Assembly (NCBI GenBank): GCA_027924645.1
Contig: BSBN01001017.1
Coordinates: 6,226,501-6,290,500 of the forward strand
Reading direction: 5' to 3'
DNA length: 64,000 nt
DNA from: Cunninghamia lanceolata
Taxonomy: Eukaryota; Streptophyta; Pinopsida; Cupressales; Cupressaceae
Shown here: piece by piece, positions 33,740-45,190 of the stretch
Position numbering within the stretch: position 1 is the first letter of the stretch
Layout: every line of letters begins with the position of its first letter
Notes under the pieces: generated by a model
Seen by the model: only the letters and a program-made list of their open reading frames with translations
The model's database searches: none
Told to the model about the DNA's origin: nothing
Translations under genes and position numbers: made by a program

Positions 33740-36082
33740 CTAAACATAGTAAGAATCATCACCTCCCTTGCCAGTGATAACAAAAGGACCTAACCACAGG
33801 GCTTCAAATTTTCCATGTTTTCCTTTGTCCTGACATCTAGCGTTCCACATCAGTACCAGATCATTTATTTCAAACTTTCTTTCTTTGGCCTTCTTGTCAA
33901 AGAGATATTTTACCTGTGATTGTAATTTAATATTTTGTCTCTGAGCTATTCTTCTTGTTTCATCAAGCTCTGCCAATTGTTCCAACCTTTCTTCCATTGG
34001 TTCAGGGATATTTAAGTCTTCCTGGAGGATAAATTTGTATACTGGTATAAGATTTTCCAATGGTAATCTTGCTTGTGTTCCATATACCAATTCATAAGGG
34101 GATCTCCCAATTGCTCTTTTTATAGTAATCCCGTCAGCCCATACTGCCATTCTTAATTTTGAATCCCAAGCCTTCTTATTTTTATCCAACATTCTCTTTA
34201 TGATTTTCAACAGGCTCTTATTACTTGATTTAGCTTGTCCATTGGCATGTGGATGGTATGGAGCAGCATAAGAAACAGTGATACCATGTGTATTGCAAAA
34301 ACCTTTGAATTCATCAGATCTAAAACACATCCCATTATCTATAATCAATCTTACAGGAGTACCAAATCTACATATAATGTTATCCATTAGAAAATTAATC
34401 ACAACTTTACTTGTAGCCTGTTTGGTTGGGATTGCTTCCACCCATTTTGTAAAGTAATCAGTAGCCACTAAAATCCATCGGTGCCCCCCACTCGATTTCT
34501 CTGAAATTTCACCTATAAAATCAATACCCCACTGATAAAATGGAGCCTCAACCTGCATAGGTTTTAAGGGTAGTGCTCCCTGATACTTTAACTTCCCTGA
34601 GAACTTTTGGCATGCTTCACACTTTCTAGTGTACTGGTATGAATCATTAAAGACTTTAGGCCAATAGTACCCTGTCCTCAGGATCTTGTGTGCTGTGGTC
34701 TTTGCTGAGAAATGACCTCCGCACATGCCTTCATGTAACTCCTTCATAATATGTTTTGATTGATATTCGTCCAAGCATAATAGTAGAACCCCATCTCTGT
34801 TTTTCCAATAGAGATCCCCACCAATGAGTACATATTTTGAAGCTTGTAGTTTGAGTGTCCTTCTTCTATTATCATCATATCCTTCAGGACACTTCATATG
34901 TTTTAGATAATATACTATATCAGTATACCATGGAGTGTGTTCAATGCTGGTACTTGCATCAACATTAAATATCTGGGAAGCTTCTAGATTACTTTCAGCC
35001 ATCAATTTGGCAAGACCCTGTCCTCTGACTAATTTAGTGATTTGGATTTCAATGTTGAATTCCTGAATCCTATTGATCCACCTACATCTCCTACCGGTGA
35101 CCTCAGTTTGGATCAGTACATCCTTCACTGCAGCATTAGGAACATATGCTATGATTTTAGCCCCTACCAAATATGGTCTAAAATTTTTTACCGCTTTTAC
35201 TAATGCATATGCCTGTTTTTCGATAATGTCATACTTCAACTCCGCATTCTGAAGGGACTTGCTAAAGAAAGAGATAGGCTGTTCATGTCCATCATTGTTT
35301 TTCTGTAACAACACTGCTGCTACTGTATGATAGGAAGCAAATGAGAAAAGTTGGAAAGGTTTACCGAAGTCAGGGGATATTAAGACTGAAGCTTGCTTGA
35401 TAGCCTCCTTAATGTTACCAAATGCTTCCATTGTTTCTGTTGTCCACTTCATTTCTGAATTCTTCTTTAGCATTCTCGATATAGGACAAACAATCTCTGC
35501 GAAATTTGGTATAAATCTTCTGACAAAATTTATCTGACCAAAGAATGATTGTATAGCTTTTACATTTTTTGGTATAGGGACTTGATCAATTGCTTTTACC
35601 CTTTCAGGATCTATTTTAATTCCTTCCTTCGAGACTATATGACCAAGCAATTTTCCTTCTGTTACTGCAAAATGGCATTTTTTAGGGTTCAATGATATCC
35701 CATATTCTAGGGCTTTGATAAATACTTGTTCTAAATGTGTGCAATGATCTTCGGCCCTTTTAGAATATGCTGTCAAGTCGTCTTGATATACTATCATAAT
35801 CTTATTGATCAATTCAGCAAAAGCTACATCCATCGCTCTCTGGAATGTTGCTCTAGCATTAGTTAATCCAAATGGCATTCTCAAATACACATATGTTCCC
35901 CACGGAGTGGTGAATGCTGTCTTAAATTGTTCAGACTCCTTAACTTTTACCTGATTGTAGCCAGAGAAACCATCCATCATGGATAGCAATTCACACCCAG
36001 TAACTTTCTGCAATATTGCCTCCATATTGGGAAGAGGATAATTATCTTTGAGGGAAGATTTATTCAAGTTTCTGAAATCCAC
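33740..36082 (-). CDS. pol: Gypsy-B reverse transcriptase, RNase H and integrase
   Basis: 780 open codons. RT from MDFRNLNKSSLKDNYPLPN, with MMDGFSGYNQVKV and MPFGLTNARATFQRAM; active site VYQDDLTAYSK keeps both Asp, though Q is unusual at that place. RNase H has SFFSKSLQNAELKYD and WINRIQEFNIEI. Integrase has the zinc-binding CEACQKF, first Asp in WGIDFIGE, second Asp in LIIDNGMCF, but the expected Glu is Lys (NGQAKSSNK, codon 34229-34231). No chromodomain; the frame ends early at KGGDDSYYV, about 20-30 residues short of the Gypsy-A end. The start is joined to the upstream frame by a frameshift near 36088, so it is not made as part of Pol. Confidence 0.88.
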   Translation of the reverse strand: MDFRNLNKSSLKDNYPLPNMEAILQKVTGCELLSMMDGFSGYNQVKVKESEQFKTAFTTPWGTYVYLRMPFGLTNARATFQRAMDVAFAELINKIMIVYQDDLTAYSKRAEDHCTHLEQVFIKALEYGISLNPKKCHFAVTEGKLLGHIVSKEGIKIDPERVKAIDQVPIPKNVKAIQSFFGQINFVRRFIPNFAEIVCPISRMLKKNSEMKWTTETMEAFGNIKEAIKQASVLISPDFGKPFQLFSFASYHTVAAVLLQKNNDGHEQPISFFSKSLQNAELKYDIIEKQAYALVKAVKNFRPYLVGAKIIAYVPNAAVKDVLIQTEVTGRRCRWINRIQEFNIEIQITKLVRGQGLAKLMAESNLEASQIFNVDASTSIEHTPWYTDIVYYLKHMKCPEGYDDNRRRTLKLQASKYVLIGGDLYWKNRDGVLLLCLDEYQSKHIMKELHEGMCGGHFSAKTTAHKILRTGYYWPKVFNDSYQYTRKCEACQKFSGKLKYQGALPLKPMQVEAPFYQWGIDFIGEISEKSSGGHRWILVATDYFTKWVEAIPTKQATSKVVINFLMDNIICRFGTPVRLIIDNGMCFRSDEFKGFCNTHGITVSYAAPYHPHANGQAKSSNKSLLKIIKRMLDKNKKAWDSKLRMAVWADGITIKRAIGRSPYELVYGTQARLPLENLIPVYKFILQEDLNIPEPMEERLEQLAELDETRRIAQRQNIKLQSQVKYLFDKKAKERKFEINDLVLMWNARCQDKGKHGKFEALWLGPFVITGKGGDDSYYV

Positions 36083-37965
36083 AATAGTCTAATGTCACCA
36101 TTCTTTTTCCTGACAGGCACTAAGTTTGAAACCCAGGAAGAGTGTCTAATAGGTTTGATTATAGCTCCATCCCTTAACTTTGTAAGTTCCTCTAACATTT
36201 TAGGGGCTAGTGTAGGATTAATCGGTCTCTGCTTCTGTCTGAAAGGTTTAGCATCTTGCTTCAGTGGTATCTCATGTTGAAATAGATCCTCTCTATATGC
36301 TTTTAAGTCATCATATGACCAAGCAAACACATGCCTGTACTTCCTGAGCAGGTTGATAAGTCTGCTTCTGATTTTTGGGTCAAGACTTTTTCCAATATAC
36401 ACATTTTTTGGAGTTGTTTGTGTCCCCAAGTTGATTTCTTCAAGGTTACTAGGTACCACTGGTGTGTCTTTCTTTTTATACCTATCATGGCCATCAAATG
36501 TTTTTTCTAATGCAATAAGTCCTTTGGGTATCTTATTTGTCTTTAGTTGGACCACTTCTTGGCCAAAAAGGGTTTCCTTCCCATTGTGTTCCTCCACAAA
36601 TGCACTGAAATCAATTTCTTGATTTTCATAATAATCAGCACAATGTACAAAGTTGATTATATCAGCATCGCTATCAAACACCTGCCAATTCTGTATATTA
36701 TCAGGGATGGTAGGTCTAGTTTTAAATTCTACTTCTGTGATCCCTCCTAATGTAACATCATCTCTCTTTAATGCAATGTTTGCTAAAAAGTCTGCCATAA
36801 TGTTTTTAGACCTATCAACCCAGCTGATTGAAAAGGCATCAAATAATTCAACACTGTCCCAAACTGCATTTCTGTACTGTCTTAATCTTTTATTTTTAGA
36901 TAAATATTTTTCTCTTACTTGGGAGATGACCAGTTCAGAATCATCGAAGACAGCCAACTTTTTTATTTTGTATTTGGTGGCTATGTTTAGGCCAATGAGC
37001 AAGGCTTCATATTCAGCTACATTATTGGTGCATTCAAATGTCAATAGGAAAGAGTATTTGAATGTTTTACCTCCTGGCGAGATAAAAACTACTCCGGCCC
37101 CATTTCCTATCTTGCTGCATGCACCATCAAAATACATTTTCCACAAATCACTCTCTCTTTTCATAGATTCAGTGTGTATTGGGTCAGTGTTATGCAATTC
37201 TGGGGTAGTTTCTCCAACTTTGAAAACTCCTAAATCTGTGTCACAAAAGAAATTCACCTGATGCCGATCCATTCTTTCTATAATATTGTCGTACCTTGGC
37301 TCTCTACACAATTTGATTTCCTTGTCACCTACTGGTATGGTGGCATATGATAGATCTAATTGAACATTGCCTCCTGCCATTGCAGCCCATTGTCTTGATA
37401 GCAGCATTCCATAATACGGTGGGATATCATCCACAGTGATGTCAATGTTATATGTTGCTTCAGGATGTGAAGCAAGTTTTATCTCTACATCTTTCATAAT
37501 ACCAACTACTGGAATAGATCTGTTATCCATTGCATAACACTGGCCATAAGTAGTATCAACCCACATCCCTAATTCTTTCATCACTGCTATAGGCATGATA
37601 TTCATAGCAGCACCTGAATCAATCATACAATTCCTGACTATTCTGTTTTTGATTACTAGTGTAGTATAGAATGGATCTACCTGTGAGGGATTTTTTGTAA
37701 GTGTGTCACCAAGGTATACCTCAGGCATCTTAAAATTTTCCTGATGCACATTATTTGTTGTTTTTTCAAACCCTTTATGTTTTGGATTTGGTGTATCAGA
37801 AATCATCTTGACAACTGTACTCCTATATTTATCTATTTTCATCATCTCTAGGAGTGGGACTGATATCTTCACCTGAGACACTGCCTGTGCAATGTCGAAA
37901 GAAGGGGTTATGATCTGGTCATTCTTTTCTGGTTTTGTGTTTTCTTTTTCTTGATTTCCTTTCAT
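36064..37965 (-). CDS. pol: Gypsy-B protease, extra RNase H and start of RT
   Basis: 633 open codons. The protease active site CMIDSGAAMNIMP is at about 37595-37635 with an intact DSG, followed by DIPPYYGMLLSRQW. An RNase H of archaeal type comes next: LWKMYFDGACSKIGNGAGVV, CTNNVAEYEALLIGL, AVFDDSELVISQV and SWVDRSKNIMADFLANIAL, with acidic residues kept. Then a linker and RT entry (KPFRQKQRPINPTLAPKML, SNLVPVRKKNGDIRL). The frame breaks at GDIRLLWISET, where two bases seem to be missing before VDFRNLN. The ATG at 37965 is internal; the true polyprotein starts upstream in gag. Confidence 0.88.
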   Translation of the reverse strand: MKGNQEKENTKPEKNDQIITPSFDIAQAVSQVKISVPLLEMMKIDKYRSTVVKMISDTPNPKHKGFEKTTNNVHQENFKMPEVYLGDTLTKNPSQVDPFYTTLVIKNRIVRNCMIDSGAAMNIMPIAVMKELGMWVDTTYGQCYAMDNRSIPVVGIMKDVEIKLASHPEATYNIDITVDDIPPYYGMLLSRQWAAMAGGNVQLDLSYATIPVGDKEIKLCREPRYDNIIERMDRHQVNFFCDTDLGVFKVGETTPELHNTDPIHTESMKRESDLWKMYFDGACSKIGNGAGVVFISPGGKTFKYSFLLTFECTNNVAEYEALLIGLNIATKYKIKKLAVFDDSELVISQVREKYLSKNKRLRQYRNAVWDSVELFDAFSISWVDRSKNIMADFLANIALKRDDVTLGGITEVEFKTRPTIPDNIQNWQVFDSDADIINFVHCADYYENQEIDFSAFVEEHNGKETLFGQEVVQLKTNKIPKGLIALEKTFDGHDRYKKKDTPVVPSNLEEINLGTQTTPKNVYIGKSLDPKIRSRLINLLRKYRHVFAWSYDDLKAYREDLFQHEIPLKQDAKPFRQKQRPINPTLAPKMLEELTKLRDGAIIKPIRHSSWVSNLVPVRKKNGDIRLLWISET

Positions 37966-38663
37966 TTTATTTTTATCCCCCTTTTCTGGTTCTTTAGGTG
38001 ATGATTTTGTATTATTTTCTTTGTTATTCTGGTCTTTTATAAATACACTTCCAGGAGTTCCTTACCCAATATTTGTTGTTCTATTCCTTAAGTTATAAGT
38101 GTTTCGAGCTTGAGCAACTGCAGCCACTCTGAGAGCTTCTCTTTCATCCTCAATAGGTTTTCTCCATTGACCACATGACTTGTTGTTACAACTATCTTCC
38201 TGGTCTGAGAATACCTACTGTTCTCCCATGTTAATATGATACTTTTGGTTCCCTACATCATACTCATATCCTTCTTCTTTTGAAGAAGAATAATCTTCTG
38301 TTACTACACATGGTGTATCCTGCATCATATTGATGGTGTGATTATCCCTATTATAGCTGTATAGCATTTCTTCTTGCTGTATTGATTTAGCTACCTCACA
38401 GTATTCAGGTGAATGTGGTAAGTTACATACAAAACACCAAGGTTTATTTCTGCCATATGTGCCATGTTTCTCTTCAAGGGATCAGGAGTATCCTTTCCAT
38501 ATGGCTGCTTTCTGTTGTTGTCAATAGGTCTTCCATCCTTCCAATTTGTATTGTAAGGCATATCATGTAACCTAGGTCTATCATGCCTATGCTGACCCTC
38601 TGGTTTAATCTGTTGAGCATTTGGATTCTGAAGATTTCTATGATTTTCCCTTTAACTGACCAT
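37966..38663 (-). pseudogene. gag: Gypsy-B gag C-terminal tail with zinc knuckle
   Basis: Between the gag domain and protease. A proline/asparagine-rich tract is followed by WCFVCNLPHSPEYC at about 38400-38445, a short CX2CX3HX4C knuckle variant, then EYDVGNQKYHINMGEQ and a VAAVAQARNTYNLRN segment. Stops at about 38662, 38217 and 38061. The knuckle would bind element RNA. The Gypsy-A counterpart is at about 24081-24989. Confidence 0.7.
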
Positions 38664-39611
38664 TCATGCAGCCTTCCTATTATTTTCAATAGTTATGGCT
38701 ACTTTCTGTGCTTCGGCCAATGTTGCAAGACACCTGTTTCTGAGTTCATATCCTGTTTTGGGGTCAAATGCTTTCATATAGATACTCAGTGCTACCTGGT
38801 CAGATAACTTGGCTCCATGTGGTACCTTATTATGTAACTTGGAAAACTTCAGGTTGAAATCAAATACTGATTCATTTTGATACTTCTGTATACTTATTAG
38901 TTCATGTAGTGCAAACTCAGGAGCGTATTGGTTACCATACTGATCCTTAAACTGGTTATGAAAATAAGTTATTGAATTGATTGATGCATCGGGCAAGCTA
39001 TTAAACCAATCTCTGGCATCTTCAGTGAGGGACATCATAAACAACCTCATTCTAATGTCTTCCCAATCCATACCTATATCCTGTACAAAAGCATTAAAAC
39101 TTCTGATATGATCTTCTGCAGATACTGCATTGTTTCCAGTAAACTTGGGAACCATGTTTCTCCAAGTACTTCTAATATGAATGGGTAACCTCCATCCATT
39201 GTACGTTGTATCCATTCTCCAATACTCTTTATCCAAATCTTCATAAATAATAGGGACAGTGCACAAATCATCTAAATCATACACCTCACAGATAGCATTT
39301 TTTGACAGGTGTACAATTGGTTCTCCTTGAGGGTTGCAGATAGCTTTCAGGCCTGAATTGTAATGTCTGGCTAGTAGTTGAAGGAGTTCTACATTCAAGA
39401 ATACATTAGGTACAACCAGTTTGCCTAAATTCATGTGCCATGGGTTTGACACAGGAGCATTTCTAAACCGTCTATTATGGTGAAATTTGAAAAGCTCATA
39501 CCCCCGAATTGGGGTCCAGATATCTCCCAAGCGTTTATGTTTGTCCTCCAATTTTTCTACTTCTGCCCTGAGTTGGGCAGACCTCCTGGCCTTGGGAGTT
39601 GACCCAGGCAA
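38664..39611 (-). CDS. fused frame: Gypsy-B LTR protein N part joined to gag
   Basis: 315 open codons created by a deletion. Residues 1 to about 145 equal the LTR protein (PGSTPKARRSAQLRAEVEKL to YNGWRLPI); from about 146 the sequence is the retrotransposon gag domain (NMVPKFTGNNAVSAEDHIRS, DARDWFNSLPDAS, FHNQFKDQYGNQY). The junction is at about 39176. The first codon in this open stretch is TTG, not ATG; the LTR-gene ATG is at 39743 but a TAG at about 39627 lies between. It shows the LTR frame and gag are read in the same frame across the junction by chance. It is not a native protein. Confidence 0.8.
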   Translation of the reverse strand: MPGSTPKARRSAQLRAEVEKLEDKHKRLGDIWTPIRGYELFKFHHNRRFRNAPVSNPWHMNLGKLVVPNVFLNVELLQLLARHYNSGLKAICNPQGEPIVHLSKNAICEVYDLDDLCTVPIIYEDLDKEYWRMDTTYNGWRLPIHIRSTWRNMVPKFTGNNAVSAEDHIRSFNAFVQDIGMDWEDIRMRLFMMSLTEDARDWFNSLPDASINSITYFHNQFKDQYGNQYAPEFALHELISIQKYQNESVFDFNLKFSKLHNKVPHGAKLSDQVALSIYMKAFDPKTGYELRNRCLATLAEAQKVAITIENNRKAA

Positions 39612-41015
39612 TTGATCAATTAGGTCCTAATTTAACTTTCTATCTTTCACTTTCTCTTCAAGGGTTTGATCAGTTTTTTGTTTTTTAGGCTTACTGGTTT
39701 CCCTTTGTGACTTTCTTCCTTTTCCCTTTCCCGGAGTTTCCATTTTAAAACTTTTGGCAGGAAATTCAAATACAGGCAAATATAATGGTTTGTGTAGGTG
39801 TACCTGTTGTTCGGTGGCTGGAATTTGGAAGCCTCTGCTTTTGCCCTAAGAATTCCTCTGTATTCTCCTTTCGGACGGTTTTTTGCAATTATAGTGATCG
39901 TATGAATTTCGTAGTCGTTTGTATTAATCACCTGATCAATTCAATGTTCATCGCTGTGAAGTGTCACATCGCCATAACTCTGCTTATCGACATGATTTTT
40001 TGAAATGTCTGGGCGACCTCAACATTTTTTATGGCACGAACAGTCAATCGGCGTGACCCCTTGATTGTATTCCCGACGCTATGTAATGTCATGTTTTAAG
40101 TGGGCGCGGCCATCGGCATGACTTCTCTCATCGCTAAGTGTTTTAGATCTCTCTGCGATATAGCAAGTCCCACTGATATGATTTGCTTATCGGGATGATT
40201 AATACTATCGGGGTAATAAAATTATGTTCTCCCGATCTTTATTGTCTTGCCGATATTCATTTTCATATATGGACTTTATCTTTATCAAAATGACATACAC
40301 TATCGGGATAGCTAAATCAAGATATCCCGATCCAAATTATCTTCCCGATGGCCCTTTTCATATCCTTCATCGGATAGAGTATGTTGAAGTGTTACCGATG
40401 CCTTTTGATCGCCATGACTTGTGAATCGGCGAGACCTAATTCCCTTATCCCGATACGCTGAGTTATCCCGATAGATGTGTATCGCTGTGAGTCTCGCCGA
40501 AAGCTTTCTTATCGCCAAGACTCTAATCATCGAAAGCTTACTTGTTTGCTATCCCGATAGTTTATTTCTCGCCGATGACTATTTGCTTCGTTACCCCCAC
40601 AGGATGTTCGGTGAGACTCCTGCCGAAATGCTTCATCGGTATGATATATACCATCGGGGCAACTTTTAAAAAGTTAACCGATAGATATTTGTCATACCGA
40701 TCGGCATGACCACTTGCCTTTCTTGCCGATGTAATGTCATCGGCATTACTCACTCCATCAGTGACTTCCATAATTCTTCTTCCAATCTCTATTCTCACGC
40801 CGATGGTTGTTTTCAAATGATTCCTTATGTATCGGTGTAAGCAACACAACCTCTTGCCGATGGATTGATTTTGATGAAATTTGGCATTGCTCATCCATAG
40901 ACACCTTGTGAGAAAAATTTTTTTATTATGGTCTTCCTGGGATATTCTTCATGATTTATTCAAATATGATGGGGTAAGGAGATAGTAAAAATTTCAAATT
41001 TTTACTGTGCTAACA
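39176..41015 (-). repeat. Gypsy-B 5' LTR, truncated to its first 1.84 kb
   Basis: Matches 31598-33436 almost base for base and ends at the GATTG duplication. The remaining 3.5 kb (equivalent to 28118-31597), including the TATA box, is missing, so this copy lacks its own promoter. It retains the CCGAT cluster, 5' UTR and the first 190 or so codons of the LTR gene. Confidence 0.93.
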
Positions 41016-41020
41016 GATTG

Positions 41021-41450
41021 AGTGGACATCAGAGGCTAAAGTAGCTTTTGAAGACATAAAGAAGGCTATTTCTAATGCTCCTGTCCTTATCAATCCAGAT
41101 TACACCAGAGACTTTTATATTTATTCATTTGCTTCAAAACATACCTCTGCAGCAGTGCTAACTCAGAGAAATGAAGAAAAGGAAGAGAAACCAATTGCCT
41201 TCATGAGTTGCCCTTTCAAAGATGCTAAATTGAGATATGTAGATGTTGAAAGGCAGGCACTTGCTTTGGTCAGAGCAGTAAAGAAATTTAGGCATTATAT
41301 CTTGAGAAGGAAGGTGATTGTTGTGGTGCCAGATGCAGCAGTGAAGATGCTGTTAATGCAAAGTGAGCCTGGTGAAAAAAGGGCTAAGTGGATCATAGTT
41401 TTACAAGAATATGACATGGAGATCACACCCATGAAGCTGGTAAGAGGATA
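41021..41450 (+). pseudogene. pol: Gypsy-A RT end and RNase H
   Basis: Continues the RT frame cut at 28112: EWTSEAKVAFEDIKKAI, SNAPVLINPDYTRDFYIYSF. The RNase H connection has KPIAFMSCPFKDAKLRYVDV and QALALVRAVKKFRHY, and ends MKLVRG at a TAG (41451). The 41155-41451 frame is the longest open part. The reading is split by 12.9 kb of Gypsy-B. Confidence 0.85.
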
Positions 41451-41463
41451 GGCTTTAAGCCAA

Positions 41464-42785
41464 ATGATATTAGAGATTGATCCAAATATAGTAAGTCAGC
41501 AGTATGTTATCAATGAAAAGGATAGTAGAGAATGGTACTCAGATATCAGGCACATCCTGATTATTGAAAGATGTCCTCCAAGATTGCAGGCTTCACAGAG
41601 AAGAGCATTAAAGGTAAAATCCCAGAAGTACATGATGAAAATAGGAATACTTTTCAAGAAAAATTATGAAGGAATATACTTGAGATGTTTAGAAAAGCCA
41701 AAAGCAAGCAAAGTATTATCAGAGCTACATGACAAGTTTGGAACAACACATGGCTCATCCTTGGCTACAACACATGCTATCCTCAGAGCAGGATATTATT
41801 GGCCTACAATCTTCAAGGACACAGCTGAACACATTAAATGTTGTCATGTATGTCAGGTTGCTGCTAACAGAGAGAGATATGCTGCACAACCTTTGTAACC
41901 AGTGATGGAAGCACGCCCATTTGCACAATGGGGCATGGATTTCATAAGACCTATTAATCCTCCATCATCATCAGGCCACGGGTATGTTTTAACAATTACT
42001 GATTATTGTACCAGGTGGACTGAAGCCACTAGCAGCAAGACTTGCAATGCAGAAGATGTCATCAGATTTCTGGAAAGTAACATAATCACCAGGTATGGGG
42101 TCCCCTATGCTCTGGTAAGTGATAATGGCTTTGCTTTCGCTTCAACTAAATTGTCAAGTTGGGCCTTTGATTATGGAATCATACTAAAATTCTCATCTAA
42201 TTATTATCCCCAAGGGAATGGATTGGCAAAATCCACTAACAAAAATTTGTTGAATATCATAAAGAAGTTAGTAGACAAGAACCCTAGGGAATGGATACAC
42301 TTCTGAAATATGCCTTATGGGTAGACAGAACCAGAAATAAAGCTGCATTAGGAAACTTGCCTTATCATTTAGTCTATGGGGTGGATCCCATCCTCCTTGT
42401 TAACCTAAAGATTCCTACCCTACAGTTTGCCCAAGAGTACCTAGGCATAGACAATAACCAAGAAGTCAGGTTGCTTCAGCTGATGCACCTGGAAGAGAAA
42501 AGAAGTCAGGCAATTGATCAATTTGCCAAACACCAGGCTATTGTCAAATGCTGGTTTGACAAAAGAGCCAAAGTTAAAGCCTTCAGGATATCTGATTTGG
42601 TCTTGATGTGGGATAAAGCCCATGAGAGGAAAGGAGACCATAGTAAGTTCGATAAATTATGGATAGGTCCCTTTCAAATTTCTGAGATAGTAGGAGACAA
42701 CACTTTCAGGCTTAAGAACTTGATAGGTGAATATGTTCCATTACTAGTTAGTGGACAGTTCCTCAAACATTATTTCCAAGCCTAA
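41464..42785 (+). pseudogene. pol: Gypsy-A integrase
   Basis: Integrase with the zinc-binding region (HAILRAGYYWPTIFKD, CCHVCQV), a TAA at about 41896, then the catalytic core: WGMDFIRP (first Asp), VSDNGFAF (second Asp), and GNGLAKSTNKN with Lys where Glu is expected (codon 42229-42231, probably GAA to AAA). A frame change near 42300 separates the C part, which has VDRTRNKAALGNLPYHLVYG, FDKRAKVKAFRISDLVLMW and the end GQFLKHYFQA. No chromodomain, as in the Tat/Ogre group. Inactive by the missing Glu and the breaks. Confidence 0.87.
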
Positions 42786-43637
42786 GTGCTTCATGTCAGT
42801 CATGTGTATCATAATGTATATTTTGTATAGTTGTTTGTATAGTGTTTTTGTTTTTATTTTTGCTTTGTTTGCTTGTTGAGTTTTGGTTTTGGTTAGTCAA
42901 GATGATGCAGCTCATCACCTAAGAAAATAACAAATTTGTTAAGATTCAAGTGATGAAAACACATTTATATATAGGTTGTGACTCATTTTGAGAAAGTCAT
43001 CATGATCAGGTCTGTGATATCCTGTCATCAGGGTACCTTTTCTTAACCAAAGTGATTTCTTCACAATGACTCACCTAGCAGCCTTGGGTTTGTTGGACAC
43101 ACAAGTATAGGTGTTAAGTGAAAAATCTAAAGGGACTCCCTTGCTACCAATGCAATCTCCAACCTAAAACAGCAAGTGACCATACCTTTCATTCTGAGCT
43201 TACATGATGATATTAGATATATCAAGTATAAATGTTAAAAAAATCAAAAAATATAATAAAATTAGGCCATCTAAGTAACTCTACCAGGGCTATAGACGCC
43301 TGCTAGCAGTGGGGCTCTACTTAGGGGGATTGTATAGATAACCTTGCTGGGGCTATGGAAGCCTGCTGGTAGCAAGGCTCTATCTAGGTTGGCTATGAGG
43401 GATGATCTCAAACTATGTAGCTTAAGACCAGTTACTCATGTTTTCAACTTGCTTTCAAGATGAGGATAATTAATCATTTGCACACTACTGATCCTTTGTT
43501 GGCATTGTTACCATGAGGACATTTTATCATTCAAAAAGATTATGATGCTTGTGCTTGAAGAGAGTTAGAATGATATATATGAATGTGATCTCATCACTTG
43601 AATCATTGGAATTTGGTTGTTTTCTTTGGTGGCAAGT
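42786..43637 (+). other. Gypsy-A 3' untranslated region
   Basis: About 850 bp, no gene. A duplicated unit is seen at 43286-43325 and 43352-43393 (GGGCTATAGACGCCTGCTAG against GGGCTATGGAAGCCTGCTGG, each followed by a GGGGCTCTA or AAGGCTCTA word). GAAGAGAGTTAGAATGA at about 43557 is the most purine-rich stretch; no classical polypurine tract touches the LTR. Confidence 0.6.
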
Positions 43638-45190
43638 TGTTATGTGGTTACACAACACGCCCCATTTTGACTTAGCAAAACGGGGACCCAACTTATTGGC
43701 TTTGCTTGTGTGTTCTTCTTGTTGGCGGTCTGGTAAAATTCAATCAATATAGATGATCTTGCACAATGGCTAGGGAAGTCATCATCATGAGGTTAGTATG
43801 TCAAAGTTCATATTTCATTTCATTAACCTCAAATTTTGAAAGAGCATTAAATTTCATGAAGGTTTGCCTTTTACATCACCCTGATATTCCTTAGCAGGTA
43901 AAAGTTATGAATGGTCAAAGTCTTGGTCAAACCTAATATTCATAAAGGGGGGGAGGTAAGTCATCATCATATTTCCCAATATCAGTTATCTTACGAAATA
44001 TCACCCTGATCCAATTTATCACCCAATAAATTATCTGTTCGCGACCTGCGGACGTCATTTTTAGGTGGTTGTGGTACTTACCCGTCAAATAACAGCATGT
44101 ATTCTGTGAGGATGATATTTCGAAACATCACCCGATATTTTGAATATAACCTTATCTTTCAAATATCATCCGGTTGCCAAATATCACCTTGGAACTTTTA
44201 TCCTGATGACATCATCCAACCTGATAACAAAGAGAATCAACATGATGATGACATCATTATCATTTTTACCTCGCGGAGGTATATTTCCTAAAATCACCCT
44301 TTCATAAAACATGACGATGATGTCATAGTGCTTCAACGATAGACTAAACCAATATCATGGTGACGTCATCATGATATTTCGAGAGAGGCTACTTAAGCAA
44401 TGCATAAGGTCATCATCCTTTTCGAAACATCACCCGATATTTTGAACATCACCTAATCTTTTATAACATGACCCGATGGTCTGAAAATAACCCGATATAC
44501 TGACATAAGTTTCCTGCTAAGACGCAGATGGTCATATTACGAGACGGTGATATTTTGAATATCACTTGATATTCAAAACATCACCCGATATTCCAAAAGA
44601 TCATCGTCCTCTTCTTGCCGCACGACATTGAATGCTCATTGATGCGGTAGATGTTTCCCACTGATGGTTAACGCGATGGTCACACCTGGCAACCTCTGGA
44701 GGTTTCCGTGTGGAAACTTAATGATTAAGATTGATTTAATTAGATTGTCCCCTAACTGACCAAATAAATGGGTTTAAGATGAATTCACAACGTCATTATG
44801 CACTTAACTTGCGATAAGATTAGTTTTTATACAGAGCCGATCTTTCAAACCTTCCTATGAACCACCTGCAGACGTATACAGCTTGAATCAGAATGAACGA
44901 CATGATTATCAACAGTATCAGGATTATCCCATATAATCATCATTATAATTCAAAGGGATAAGTGCACCAGGTAAGTAATTGAAACCCTCCTGCTGTTATT
45001 CTATGCATGTCCAGGTAAAATGATGTTCATTGATTTGAAGCTAGGATTTCTGTATATCATGATGAAGTAACTGTTTAATAAGCATATGCATGATGCCATA
45101 AAGATGTAGAATATATATATATATATATATATATGCATGCATGAGATGAAGTATCAATCTTGAGACCAGTTCTCAGCATTGCAGGAAATC

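Larger units (their letters stand above)
28118..41015 (-). mobile_element. Gypsy-B, Ty3/gypsy retrotransposon on the minus strand, 5' LTR truncated
   Basis: 12,898 bp with GATTG on both sides, inserted in Gypsy-A pol. In element sense: partial 5' LTR (41015 down to 39176), gag C-terminal domain, knuckle, protease, extra RNase H, RT, RNase H, integrase, and complete 3' LTR (33436 down to 28118). A deletion removed about 3.5 kb of the 5' LTR, the primer site, leader and start of gag. Domain order and LTR organisation parallel Gypsy-A but sequence differs strongly, so it is a separate family of the same lineage. The LTR copies look closer to each other than those of the outer elements, fitting the youngest insertion. 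Confidence 0.93.

Noticed and set aside
36353..37261. Plus-strand ORFs 36353-36622 and 36653-37261
   Set aside because: They are antisense shadows of the Gypsy-B protease and RNase H frame.
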